Positions 20,638-31,240 of a DNA stretch of 64,000 nt are shown piece after piece; the stretch's first letter is position 1, and every line of letters begins with the position of its first letter. The notes under the pieces were generated by a model. That model was not told the origin of the DNA, ran no database searches, and was given only the letters and a program-made list of their open reading frames with translations. Made by a program: the position numbers and the translations under genes. Source of the DNA: Tillandsia leiboldiana (taxonomy: Eukaryota; Streptophyta; Magnoliopsida; Poales; Bromeliaceae); NCBI GenBank assembly GCA_029204045.2, contig CM055067.1, forward strand, positions 28,222,838-28,286,837. Reading direction: 5' to 3'.

Positions 20638-23600
20638 TGTGAGGTCCCGGAATACCCCGCGTAGGGTTTGCTAGTTGTTGGGCAGCTTTTGGTGGCCGTT
20701 GGGAGTGTTTGTGCGCATGTGGGGCCCGAGAAATGGATTTGTGGTGCAATTCGGGTTTTAGTTTGCATCACTGGAGGCCTGCGTGATGTGTCGGTGGTGT
20801 TTGTGCGCAATTTGGACACAAGTGATGGACTTCGGGCTTAAGAAGGGATCACGTGGGTAATTGGAGGACCCGTTGAGTGTTTAGAAGTGTTTTCGCGCGA
20901 CGCAGATGTCAAATTTGGACTCCGGCCGAAGTTTGGATAAGAGATTACCTCTCCGGTTGCCTTCGGGAATTTTTAGAGTTGGAATTTGGCAAATCGGACT
21001 TCAGAATTGGGCCCGGCGCGGAAATCGGATCAAGTTGGCTATCCCGGGGCATTCGGCAAATTTTCGGATGAGAATTTGGGGAATCGGACATCGTTTTTGG
21101 ATTCAGCGCGCGAAATCGTTGAGAATGGACTATTTACTTGTTTGTTTTGGAGCCCGATTGAGTTGCGTGTTTTTCGAGGCATTGCGGCACGTTTTCCGAG
21201 GCGAGGCGCGCCACAGAAACCGAGGTGGGCGGCGGCGCGCTGCACAGTGCGCGCCAGCTGGCGCATGTTGGGAACGCGCGCCTGCGCGGGTCAGCGCAGG
21301 GGCCGCCACGTGGCGGCCCCCCGTTGGCGCCCGCGCTGGCGTGGGGGACACGCGCCCGTGTGGCGCCCGAGGTGTCCCGCGCCTGCACGGGCGCGGTGTC
21401 ACGCGCCCGTGTGGCGCGCGGCCTGCGCGCCCGCGTGGGGCGCTTGGGTGCGCGCCACGTGGCGCCCGGGGAGCGTGCGTGGACCCGGTGCATGCGCCCC
21501 GGCTTTGTGGACCGGTGTTGGGGGCTCCCCATTGGTAGCCGCCGTGGACCGGACCCGTGGACCGGGTCTGTGGACCAACGCCCCCCTTTTCTCTTTTTTC
21601 TTCTTCTTCTTCTTTCTCCCCCGAGCGCCATTTCTCCTCCTTTTCTTTTCCTTCTTCTTCACCCGAGCGAGAGGGAGATTGAGGGAGGAGATGGTGGGTG
21701 GTGCGGCGGTGCGTCGTGGGCTTCGTGGAGCGCGCGGGGTTTTTTTTAACGGAGCGGTTGGGCGGCGCGGCGCAGTCGGGTAGGTCCCGTGTGCTAATTT
21801 TACGGTGTTTTGGCACAGTTTGGGGCGTTCTTTTGGACAGTAAATTGACCCTCTTGCTCTTATCTGTGTTAGGGACCGTGTTTTAATGCACCATTTTGCG
21901 TGCGGTCTCCGACGGCGTGCACCGTTTTGCGTGCGGACTCCGTTTTGCGCGCGGGTTCCGACACCGTGCACCGTTTTGCGTGCGGACTCCATTTTGCGCG
22001 CGAATTTCGGCACCGCGCTCCGTTTTGCGTGCGGACTCCGGCACCGTGCACCGTTTTGCGTGCGGACTCCGTTTTGCGCACGGGTTTCGGCACCGTGCTC
22101 CGTTTTGCGTGCGGACTCCGGCACCGTGCACCGTTTTGCGTGCGGACTCCGTTATGCGCGCGGGTTTCGGCACCGAGCTCCGTTTGGCGTGCGGACTCCG
22201 GCGGCGTGCACCGTTTTGCGTGCAGACTCCGTTTTGCGCCCGGATTTTGGCACCGTGCTTCGTTTTGCGTGCGGATCGCGTGGAGGCCAATTGCAAGTGT
22301 CTACGAGCAATTGGTGGCTTACCGAGGTGGGTTGGTTTTTATCTCCAAGTCTGTGGACTTTTCTCTAATTCTATTATGATAGGATGTTGCATGCTAGTTT
22401 AAGTGTTTCATCGAAACTTTGACTAGCACCCCCGTCATATGTTGCATGTGTAACCAGACCATAGAGAACCTTAATCTGGGCTAGGTTCTTTTATGCTTTA
22501 GACATCCCACACATTGCTTTCTTCTGGACATAGAGTTTCTCGCCCGAGTAGTGGGCCGAGTGGTCAGGGCATTGTGGGACGTGTGTTGCACTCGGGCCTG
22601 GGGGCTGAGTGGGGTCTGGTGGCTGTGTTAGGCCAGTGTTAGTGTTTTGGGAATCGTTTTGGGTAAACGGTGGTCCCGGGTCTCTGGATATTTCTCTGTT
22701 TTGGACGTCACCACCACGTAGTGATCGTGGTGAGCGTGTGTTATCAGGACCTTGAACCCAGAATGTTTTTGGACACTCATGATTTTAGTAAACCTGTATT
22801 TTCCTTCCGAAATTCTAGGGGTCGTCTGGGCCTGTTCTTGTTTGATTGGGCGTCGGCATCAACCCTTGGGAGTTCGGAAAATAAGCTTGTTTTTAACTGA
22901 TTTTCTTAAGAACTAAAATCTATAAAAGTTGGTTTCCTCAATTCAGGACAGTTTTCAAAAAGGGGCAATTTTATCCTCACCCCAAAGGGGTTGAGTGGAA
23001 ATGATATTTTATAATAAAGGTCATCTTTTCTCCTAAATTTCCTCACCCGACCGGGGTGAGTGATCTGGGTTCTAAGGGTTGATTTCATTCTTGGGTCGAA
23101 AACAACGGGAGGCTACACCTATAGCCTGTTCTTGTTTGATTGGGGTCGCAGGTATTAGTTTCCCGGGGTTTTCGGACCCTTCGCGGTTATGGCTGTTGAG
23201 CGTCTCCAGCCCGTGAGTTTGGTGTGTTGAGTTGGTTTCCCACTTTAACCGAGAGGGGCCGAATCCCTGAACGGTAAAGGATCGAGAACGTCGATAGGCT
23301 GAGCCTAGAGTCTGTTCTTGTTTAATTGGGGTTCTAGGCACCGGCCTTACGGATTCTCGGACCTTTGCTGCGTCAGTCGGTTTTTCTCGCCTATGAGTGG
23401 GGTGTCTTTTGGGAGCCGTTTGGAGTGACGGCGGTCCCCAGCTGTGTGGTACCTTCTTTTAGTGAGTTAGTATTGTGAGATTGAGTCGTGGAGGGTTCTC
23501 CGACTTAGTGATGGTTTTCGAGCTTTGAGATACCGATCTGTTTGATCGTGGATTATAGCCTGCATGAGCCGCATATTGAGACAGTGAGACAGATGTGATA

Positions 23601-24642
23601 CTTGAGTTCGGTGGGGTCGCACCCCTCGAGCTACGCCCCGGGTGCGATGATGATACCGAGCCTGACGAGGCTACGATGTGGATATGCGCTTAGTTGATTT
23701 ACTAGTGGTCGCTTGATACCCCTGGCCGAGTTACCATGGGGTCACTTTGCGTGAGATTGAGATAGTCCGATGGGACACCCTGGTTGATACACTAGGGGGC
23801 GCAGGCTTGACTGGACCCTATGGGGCAGTCATTGAGATTTGGGTTACTGTGAGTGAGTGGTTGCATAGCATGTGTCTTAGTAGAGTTTTCATTGAGCATA
23901 GTACTTATGACACATTAGCAGTATCGAGTGGATGCATACCATCATCTGTGTGTTTCCCCTTGAGCATAGTAGATAGAGGCATGATAGCTGTAGATACTTA
24001 TCCAGCTTTGTTTTCCTATCCCAGTCTTTTTCTGTTATCTTATGCCTCTAGTAGACTTAGTGGGCAGACCGTGGGTCTTGGAGACGGTACCCACTGAGAA
24101 CTACTGTAGGATGTAGTTCTCACACCCTCTGTCGGTGATAGGTTGCTGAGGCTTTTCTTCCGTTCCTGCCCGAGCTGGCTTGACGGACCGAGGACAGGGA
24201 GTCGCGTGATAGTTCCCTACCAGCATAGTTCCTTTAGAGTGTGGTGGATGTACCCTTTTTTATATATTGAGAGTTTTTGTTAAGAGACCTTTGTTGTGAG
24301 GTATAGAGTTGTATTTTATTTTACAGTTTGAGAGACTGATGTAGTGTGGATATGGTTGTATTGAGAGCTTGTATACTGATGTATTTATTGGCGTTATCTC
24401 CCTTTTGAGTTTTGTATCAGAGGACTTTTCATACGATCGTATTTGGGAGACGGATATTGTATTATTTTCAGTTGTACAGTGTTTGGATTTCTGTTTTTAG
24501 TAGTTTACTTTCAGCTCTGATATCTGTATACTGTAGTTGATTCTTTTTACAGGTTAGACGCTTCGTCTGTACGGCAGTTTCCGTACAGATGGCGGATCTG
24601 TTAGCGAGCCCGGGTCGCAGTTTCGACCCCCGGGGCGTGACA
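20638..24642 (+). repeat. Element B 3' LTR
   Basis: A 4005-bp uninterrupted copy of the 5' LTR, starting TGTGAGGTCCCGG and ending GGGGCGTGACA, followed by TSD GTGGC. It contains the same CpG-rich block (about 21240-21560), minisatellite (21889-22278), motif triplet (about 22831, 23126, 23312) and hairpin module (24059-24121). Its open frames of up to 265 codons are by-products of stop-free GC-rich repeats. Confidence 0.93.
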
Positions 24643-24647
24643 GTGGC

Positions 24648-26346
24648 GACAACCCAAACAGGGGAAAACAAGACTTCTCGGGACCACCGTCTACCCCAAC
24701 GGTTCCCGGTACAGACAAGCGATCTACTACATCTACCAGACCCCACTCTGCTCCCAAGCACGAGTGCAAATGCATCCCACACTAAAAAGAAGTCCCGACC
24801 GCTCGGTCCACTACCCGGGCGAGGATAACACTAAGTCCAGGAATGAAACATTATGTGTGGATGTCTAAACATAAATAACCCTAGCCCAAGTGAGGGTTTT
24901 CTACTGGTCTGGTTACACATGCAACATATGACGGGGGAGCTAGGTCAGGTTCCAAGATACTATAATTTAACAGATAGAAGGAAGTAAAAGATCACAAGAT
25001 CGACAGATAATACTAGGAACAACAATTCCTACACTCTAGCATGCTACCCAAGTCCAATCACTATCAAGCATGATTCTATATCAATAGAATTAGAGCACAG
25101 TCCATAGATCCTGATAGCAAGCCACCCACCTGAAGACGCTAACTGTCCGGAGTCATACAGCTGAGAAAACCAGGAAAATAACAACTCTAGGTCCAACAGG
25201 TCCAGCACAGTCCACAATCCCTCCTGGGTACAACATAAGGCTACAGTTACACTTACATCCCAAAATCTGCCAAGAAATACAACACTGAAATTACAGCCGC
25301 AAAGATGCGATTATTTCACCTGCTGAATGTGCTCAAAAAATTCCAAATAAAATCTCCCTGCGATCTTCGTGTCGATAGCTTCGAAACAAGTACCTGCACA
25401 CCCAATTCCGAGCACCGTAGGCCAAGTTACAAATTCTACAGTATCGGTGCGCAAAATCCCAAAACCATCCAACTGTAAACTCTTGTACAGATAAAAGGAA
25501 AAGTGTATACCTTCGGGAAGGTCTCCAAAAATTCCAAGAAAAATACCACGATGATCCTTGCGTCGAGTAGATGAAAAAAGTCTATATGAACGTCCTGATC
25601 CGACACTCGTGCGCGGAGATCTCCTCGGATGAAGCTGCTGTCCTCACAAATCCTCACAGCAAACCAGTATCCCAGTGAGCAAAGAAAAACTCCTCGAAAA
25701 GCGCGAAACCAGGAAATGTGGAGAAACCAAAATCGTGGCCTTACCTGTTGCGAATCCAACGGCGAAGAAATCGCACGAAAAGATGGTCGGAGTAGGTCGG
25801 GAGACCTCGTGTACCGAGGAGCGACGGAAGAAGCACCAAAGAAAGAGCGTCGCGACGCGCCAAGAAAATAAAAATCTCGATAAGCGTGCCCCAAAAAATC
25901 CCCAAACTCTTCAGAGGGAAGCTACACTGCGCGAGGATCAACTTTGGTGAAGAATTCCAGCTGGTTTGAAGCTCGAAAATGCCAAAAAGGCGAAGAGGAA
26001 GGGAGCTCGGGCTATATATAGGCGCCCAGAAAACAAATCAGAAAATACCGAAAAAGTCCCAACTTTCGGGCGCTGAGAATTTTCGGGCTGCTACAGTGTT
26101 GGGCCCGACCCAACACTGTGCGCGCCCGAAACGGCCCAAGGCCTCCACGTAGCCCGACCAACAGGCGACAGCGGGCGGAACCTCTCAGCGGCGGCCACGT
26201 CGCGCGCCTCCCCGCCCGACACGCGTCCAGCACAGCGAACAGCTGTGCGGGGCGCGCGAACCGCCGACACGTGCCCCTCCCCGCGGTCAAAGCGGGTAGG
26301 TGGCGCCCGCCAGTGGCAGGGCGACACGCGTCCCTGCCACTGTCGC
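24648..26346 (-). repeat. Element A 5' LTR, segment 2 of 3
   Basis: Resumes A's LTR after element B and its second TSD copy. Reverse-complement similarity to B's LTR is clear near 24900 (the ACATGCAACATATGACGGGG stretch). A TATA-like CTATATATAG at 26012-26021, read on the minus strand, marks a probable core promoter. It ends with GTCGC (26342-26346), the site duplicated by element D. The remaining open frames show no recognisable domain. Confidence 0.8.
26012..26021 (-). promoter_or_regulatory. Probable TATA box of element A LTR
   Basis: CTATATATAG lies between GC-rich upstream sequence (26022-26346 and 57745 on) and a pyrimidine-rich start region on the minus strand. This position within the LTR fits a U3/R boundary. 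Confidence 0.5.
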
Positions 26347-29246
26347 TGTAGGATACCGAACTTCTAAAAGTAGAAGTTAGACATTAAGTAGAATATGCCC
26401 AATTCATTCAAAGAAATCCTAATTAACCATAGGTAAAATGTGCAAACTCAACTTTAAATACCATATAGAAGTTACGGTAGGATATAGTAAGTCGGAAAAA
26501 ATTATTATATAAATAAAAATAAATAAAAATAGTGTAAGATACTATTTTTATTAGACTCATAGAAGCATAATATAGGTTGAAAATGACCTGCGCCGAAATC
26601 GGAGCGAAAACAGAAGATTTAATATTTTCTGTGAGAGACGGGGCAGATAAATTAGCAGAAAATTCACAGTGTCGGAAAATTCCGAAAAAATTCGGGGAAC
26701 TCCGTAATATTATTTTAAGGCCACAGAAAAAGTTTCGCGTTGATCGGATGCCAGATAGTGAGAACGGGCTCCGCCAACAGTGTCGAAAAATTCTGAGAAA
26801 ATTACGGGAGCTTCGTAATTATGTTTTAAGGTTACAATAAAAGTTTCGCATCAATCGGATACCCGAGCAGTGAGAAAGGTACCTGACAGCGATTTTAAGT
26901 ACAGCGAGACTTTTGGTGACCCAAAAATAGCCCAAACTGAAAATTTAAAATATCTCGTGATAAATTAAGTTGAGATGAGCCTGCCCGTCAAATTTGAGCA
27001 CAAACGGACATCCAGAAGGGTTCCGCAGGCAAGTATCAGATAAAATTGGACTAAATAGTAAATTAACACTATTGTTGGGGGGTCCTGTATGCATAAAAGC
27101 TAATTCCCCTTTTCTTCTTCTTCTCCACCCACGCACCCCACGCACGCACTCATACAGAGCACACCTCCATGGAAGGCTCTCTCGTTCCTTCTCACCTCAC
27201 TTTCTCTCTCTAAAATTACTCACTCTAACGCGCACGAAATCGCGGAGCGATTTGCGAGGAGCCTAAGGCGAGCGAGGGCGAGCTTTTGAACCAAGAAAAG
27301 CTTGGAATCCTAGCTCTTTGAGGTGAGTTTTGTAAAAAAATAGATTTGGTTTTGCCGTAATGTTTTTAGATCTAAAATCTATATGATCTTAGAAGAATTC
27401 TTGTCGAAGAAATCGGCGAAAATCGTGGAAAAATCATAATGAATGTGTATATGAAACCTAGGGTTAAGAGAGGAGTTTTTGGATTTTCATGGGATTGATC
27501 TCATTTGAACCTATGGAAACCCAATTACTATGTAAAGAAACGTGTTGGCGAAGACGGATCGACATTCCGTCAAACGGTCGAAAAGTTAGAGCCGAAATAC
27601 GCGCTCTAGGACTTTTGAGGCAAAAAGAGAAATAATTACATTAGTAATTTTGGTGGGGGATTTAAATGGAATCCTTCCATCATGGAGGGGTTTTGGGTAA
27701 ACCCTTGACGATCCAGGCCACGAATCGTGGAAGTTCGTCGTCTTTCGTCGGCGCTTTTGCGCACACGTGAAAACACTAAGCATAGTGCTTGGAGGTTATT
27801 AATAGGCCGTTTTGGACTTGTTTAGGACATCCGACTTGAGGCGACCCTTGTGATCGAGACCGGTGCTCCCGTAGATTTTTTTTGGAGAGCCGAGCCGAGC
27901 CAAGGACCCGAGGTGGGTGGTGCTCTTACCGAAGCCGTGGGGCTTCTCTCTATGTCTTAGCCACTTACACCATTGCATATCGCACCATTGCATTGTAGGA
28001 TAGTATGTATTGTCATCTTTATACTTTCCGGTTGATATAGATATTTAGCAAATGTTATGCTATTATGTTGGATTGGGAAAGATTGGGTCGATACCGAGGA
28101 ATCCTATAGTGCGGATTGGGTGTTGGACTTGTGAGTCGACAATAAATGAACGAGTGGCATATATGTAGAAATTGTGAACACCACACAATAAATGAACGAG
28201 TGGCATATGAAAAGTAGTGTAGGTAAACCTATCATGACACATGTGAGACATAGGTTGTGTATTATCTATAGGGATCTCAGTTGCTATCAACCTTATAGAT
28301 AGGGTATCCTCGTGTGGAGAGGATTGGATCATGCTCATAGTCTGTTTTAGGCTGGTGGAGGTCGCTCCTCTACGGCCGCCTACTCCGGAGTTGGTCACGG
28401 GGCATGCCACCCCGAGGGACAGTCAGGTCCCGCAGACGCGTTCGATTGGTAGGTTGAGACATAGTCTCCCTCGTCGTGATAGTGAGCCGTGGGCAACCTT
28501 CGGGTGTGCCGTGAGATTTGAGATGAAGTGTTAAAAACCACACTTCTTGAAAATGAGTTAGAGAACAAGTATGAAATAGTACTTCATGGACATAGTGATA
28601 TATTTGGATATCTCTCCCCTGAGCATGCATACATGTCTTCCGTGTTGGGCATAGTAGAGTAGTTATTTACTGCATTTACAGTTTTCAGATATATCTATCT
28701 ATCTATCTATCTGCTTGTGCCCTCTTGGACCTAGTGGGAAGACCGGTGGAGTCGGTGGCCGAACCCACTGGGAACTATGGACCATAGTTCTCACCCCACT
28801 ATTATTACAGGGCCGAGTACAGGTACTCCCGGCGAGGATCGCGGTAAGGGCTTGGCGCCCTAGAGACGTTGGTAGCAGCCTCCCTACATCTATAGCTTTT
28901 GTCACCTTGTCTTTACATTTTGAGAGTAGATGTTGTATAGGGTGAGGATGTTTTGGATGTGATTTATGTATTATTCATATGCTCGAATGGAATGGTTGTA
29001 ATAGATAGAGTTTCTCTCTTTGTTACTTGTATGTTTACTTTTATATACTCGTACCTTGCTCTTATGTTCTTGTTAGCATTGGTTGTGCTCTCGTTGTGAT
29101 TGTGTATATCTAGAATTAATTCCTGGGTGATTCTTGTACATGATCTTGTCGCTTAGCCTTGGGCGGACAGGGGAGGTTCTGTCCGTTCGGCGTCTGTTCA
29201 GCGCGCCCGAGCCTTGCCAAATTGGTAGCGGTTTCGGGGCGTGACA
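26347..29246 (+). repeat. Element D 5' LTR
   Basis: Near the start, AACTTCTA and TAGAAGTT (26359-26378) form a tight hairpin around AAAG. Two diverged tandem units with a 111-bp period occupy about 26667-26875. A 22-bp direct repeat (starts 28141 and 28187) and an ATCT microsatellite (about 28690-28712) precede the two-hairpin module (28733-28792). There is no gene; the ~115-codon frames are not conserved protein sequence. Confidence 0.93.
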
Positions 29247-29253
29247 GGTAAAG

Positions 29254-29265
29254 TGGTATCAGAGC
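29254..29265 (+). promoter_or_regulatory. Primer-binding site of element D
   Basis: TGGTATCAGAGC, complementary to initiator tRNA-Met, starts seven bases after the LTR end. Confidence 0.9.
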
Positions 29266-29464
29266 AAGATAAGAGCAAGTAAAGAGAGAGAGTCTAGGAT
29301 GACTTAGGAAACCCTAGGCTGGTGAACCCTAAGGTTGTAGGGACGTGAGTGAAACGTGAACCCTTGACGTTGGCGGAAGTGAAATCGATTGGGTCAAAGA
29401 AGATTATATGTCTCTAATTGAGAATAGAGACGGATTCAAGTGTGCTTGTTCGGTGACACGAAGT

Positions 29465-29490
29465 GTTATGTCGGCGGCCGACGGCATGAT
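29465..29490 (+). promoter_or_regulatory. Putative kissing-loop hairpin, element D leader
   Basis: Core stem ATGTCG (29468-29473) pairs with CGGCAT (29482-29487) with one G-U pair; three outer pairs extend it. The loop GCGGCCGA (29474-29481) holds the palindrome CGGCCG between G and A. This is the same architecture as B's hairpin but with a different palindrome. A possible leader intron (GTGAGT at 29345, acceptor TTTCCAG ending 29593) would contain it. Confidence 0.65.
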
Positions 29491-29599
29491 GCTAAGGGTC
29501 TAGGACTAGTATGCTTGTATGCTTCCGCCCGATTTATTATTGAGTTGTAAGGAGCTATCGGGTTAAACTAACTGACTAAGTTCTTGTTTCCAGGAAAGA

Positions 29600-31240
29600 A
29601 TGTCAGGGAGACGCCACACTCGTAGGTCCTCTCCGGTGCCGCCTCCAGCGGCTCCCGAGCAGTCGGGATCTGGCGAGGTGCAGGGGCTGCGAGAGCAGGT
29701 CGCTGCTTTGGTAGGCGCGATGGAGCGCCAGGAGGCTCGATGGGAGCAGCTCCAGTCACTGTTGGAGCAGCAGGCAGCGTTGGCGGCCGCGACGGCGGCT
29801 GGGAGCCGTGATCCGCCTGCACCCTCGACTCACGCGCCGGGAGCGGTTGAGGGTGAGGGCGTGGGGGCCGTTCCACTGTCGGCGTGCCCCTTTCCGAGGA
29901 GTGCGCCTCTGGCGGCATCGGGTTCTACTACACTCGATATGACGGCGGAAAAGGCGGAGCGGGAGCGCGCATTGGCAGTTCTGATGCAGTTCCTAAAGTT
30001 CAAACCTCGGACCTTCGAGGGAGGGAAGATGGAGCCGGCGGTAGTGGAGTTGTGGTTAGGCGCTATGGAGACTATCTTTGGAGATCTCTCTGTCCTGGAA
30101 AGGGACAAGGTGCCCCTGGCCACGCATAGTTTTGGAGAACCGGCGTTAGTATGGTGGAAGCGGGTGCAGGGTGATCGACCCGCGCATCTTCCTCCGATGT
30201 TGTGGGGGGAGTTCAAGAGGACGGTGTACGGGCACTACTTTCCCGACGCCGATAAGCGGGTGATGAAGGAAAAGTTCCGCAAGCTGCAGCAGGGAAATCG
30301 CTCGGTGATGGAGTACGAGGAGGAGTTCACCCACATCATCGACTGTGTTCCCGATGTTGTTCGCGACGATGCGGACCGGGCCGATTGGTTTCTGCGGGGG
30401 CTTAAGCCCTGGATCTACCGGGCCGTGCAGCTGTTCAAGCTCACGACCTACGCCGAGGTTCTTGATCGAGCGCTGTGGGCAGAGCACGGGGATGCCCATG
30501 TGCGCGAGGAGCGCGAGATGGCGGCGGGGTCCAAGGATAAGGGCAAGAAGCGCCAGGGCGGTGGTTCGGGGGCACAGTCTAGCTCCAGGAGGCCCCCGAA
30601 GCAACCGAGATCGCAGCCGTGGAGGCAGGGACCACGACCTTGCATTATATGCGGTAGCAGGGACCACCGGGTGCAGCAGTGCAGGCAGCGTGAGGGCAGA
30701 TGCTATAGCTGCGGGCAGGAGGGGCACATGAGCCGAGAGTGCCCAGCGAGGGGTTCGCGTGCCCCCTCAACTGCGTCAACTCCGGCAACCCCTGTTCATT
30801 ATGGAGGCGCTCCTTATGTTCCCGTCTCTGCGGGGCGCGCGATGGCTCCTAGGCAGCAGGAGATGACGCGATCGGCGCCGAGCGGGCGGGTATTCGCCGT
30901 TCAGGCCCAGGCCCAGGATCCTGTCTACATCGAGGAGCCCAGTGTCGTGGCAGGTATGGTTCTAATACATGGAGTTCGCTCCAGGGCCATTTTTGATACA
31001 GGTGCTACGCATTCATTCATTAGCGGATCATTTGCACGCACTCATGGTATTATCTTGGAGGCAACGGGCAAGTGGCGAGTCGAAGGCCCGGAGTCGTCAT
31101 CTATTACTTACACGGGGTGCTTATCCTGCCCGGTGCAAGTGGGCGACTGGATTATGCCCGTCCGGTTGCTCGAGCTCAAGAAGTGGAGGCGTTCGACGTC
31201 ATCTTGGGCATGGACTGGCTCTCGAAGTATCACGCTGTGA
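29600..31240 (+). CDS. gag: Gag and start of protease, element D
   Basis: 546-residue frame. The start is the ATG six bases after a CAG acceptor-like site. Residues about 30-80 are a coiled-coil-like Glu/Gln/Arg/Leu stretch and about 125-290 the Retrotrans_gag capsid region (FKPRTFEGGKMEPAVVELWL, LVWWKRVQG, YEEEFTHIIDCVP). A basic linker leads to two adjacent CX2CX4HX4C zinc knuckles (about residues 350-380; CIICGSRDHRVQQC and CYSCGQEGHMSREC). The frame continues into the aspartic protease active site FDTGATHSFIS (about residue 465). It leaves the protease frame near 31180 through a one-base shift, so the last ~20 residues are out of frame. In intact Tekay elements gag and pol form one polyprotein. 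The Gag part looks functional. Confidence 0.9.
   Translation: MSGRRHTRRSSPVPPPAAPEQSGSGEVQGLREQVAALVGAMERQEARWEQLQSLLEQQAALAAATAAGSRDPPAPSTHAPGAVEGEGVGAVPLSACPFPRSAPLAASGSTTLDMTAEKAERERALAVLMQFLKFKPRTFEGGKMEPAVVELWLGAMETIFGDLSVLERDKVPLATHSFGEPALVWWKRVQGDRPAHLPPMLWGEFKRTVYGHYFPDADKRVMKEKFRKLQQGNRSVMEYEEEFTHIIDCVPDVVRDDADRADWFLRGLKPWIYRAVQLFKLTTYAEVLDRALWAEHGDAHVREEREMAAGSKDKGKKRQGGGSGAQSSSRRPPKQPRSQPWRQGPRPCIICGSRDHRVQQCRQREGRCYSCGQEGHMSRECPARGSRAPSTASTPATPVHYGGAPYVPVSAGRAMAPRQQEMTRSAPSGRVFAVQAQAQDPVYIEEPSVVAGMVLIHGVRSRAIFDTGATHSFISGSFARTHGIILEATGKWRVEGPESSSITYTGCLSCPVQVGDWIMPVRLLELKKWRRSTSSWAWTGSRSITL

Larger units (their letters stand above)
3631..24642 (+). mobile_element. Element B: non-autonomous Tekay-related element with ~4-kb LTRs (TR-GAG-like)
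   Basis: A complete insertion bounded by the 5-bp TSD GTGGC (3626-3630 and 24643-24647). LTRs begin TGTGAGGTCCCGG and end GGGGCGTGACA: the 5' LTR is 3631-18433, with copia element C inside it, and the 3' LTR is 20638-24642. Without C the LTRs are 3989 and 4005 bp. The internal region is only about 2.2 kb (18434-20637) and holds a PBS, a leader hairpin, a decayed gag, a damaged protease segment and a polypurine tract. No RT, RNase H or integrase is present, so it must have moved with proteins supplied by another element; F shares its cis signals. Confidence 0.92.

Noticed and set aside
25436..25894. 152-codon minus-strand frame with hydrophobic stretches
   Set aside because: It lies within element A's LTR, has no recognisable domain, and no related frame is kept in other LTR copies.
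28063..28410. 115-codon frame present twice (also 56556-56903)
   Set aside because: The duplication is simply the two LTRs of D. The strand is opposite to the element and nothing protein-like is conserved.
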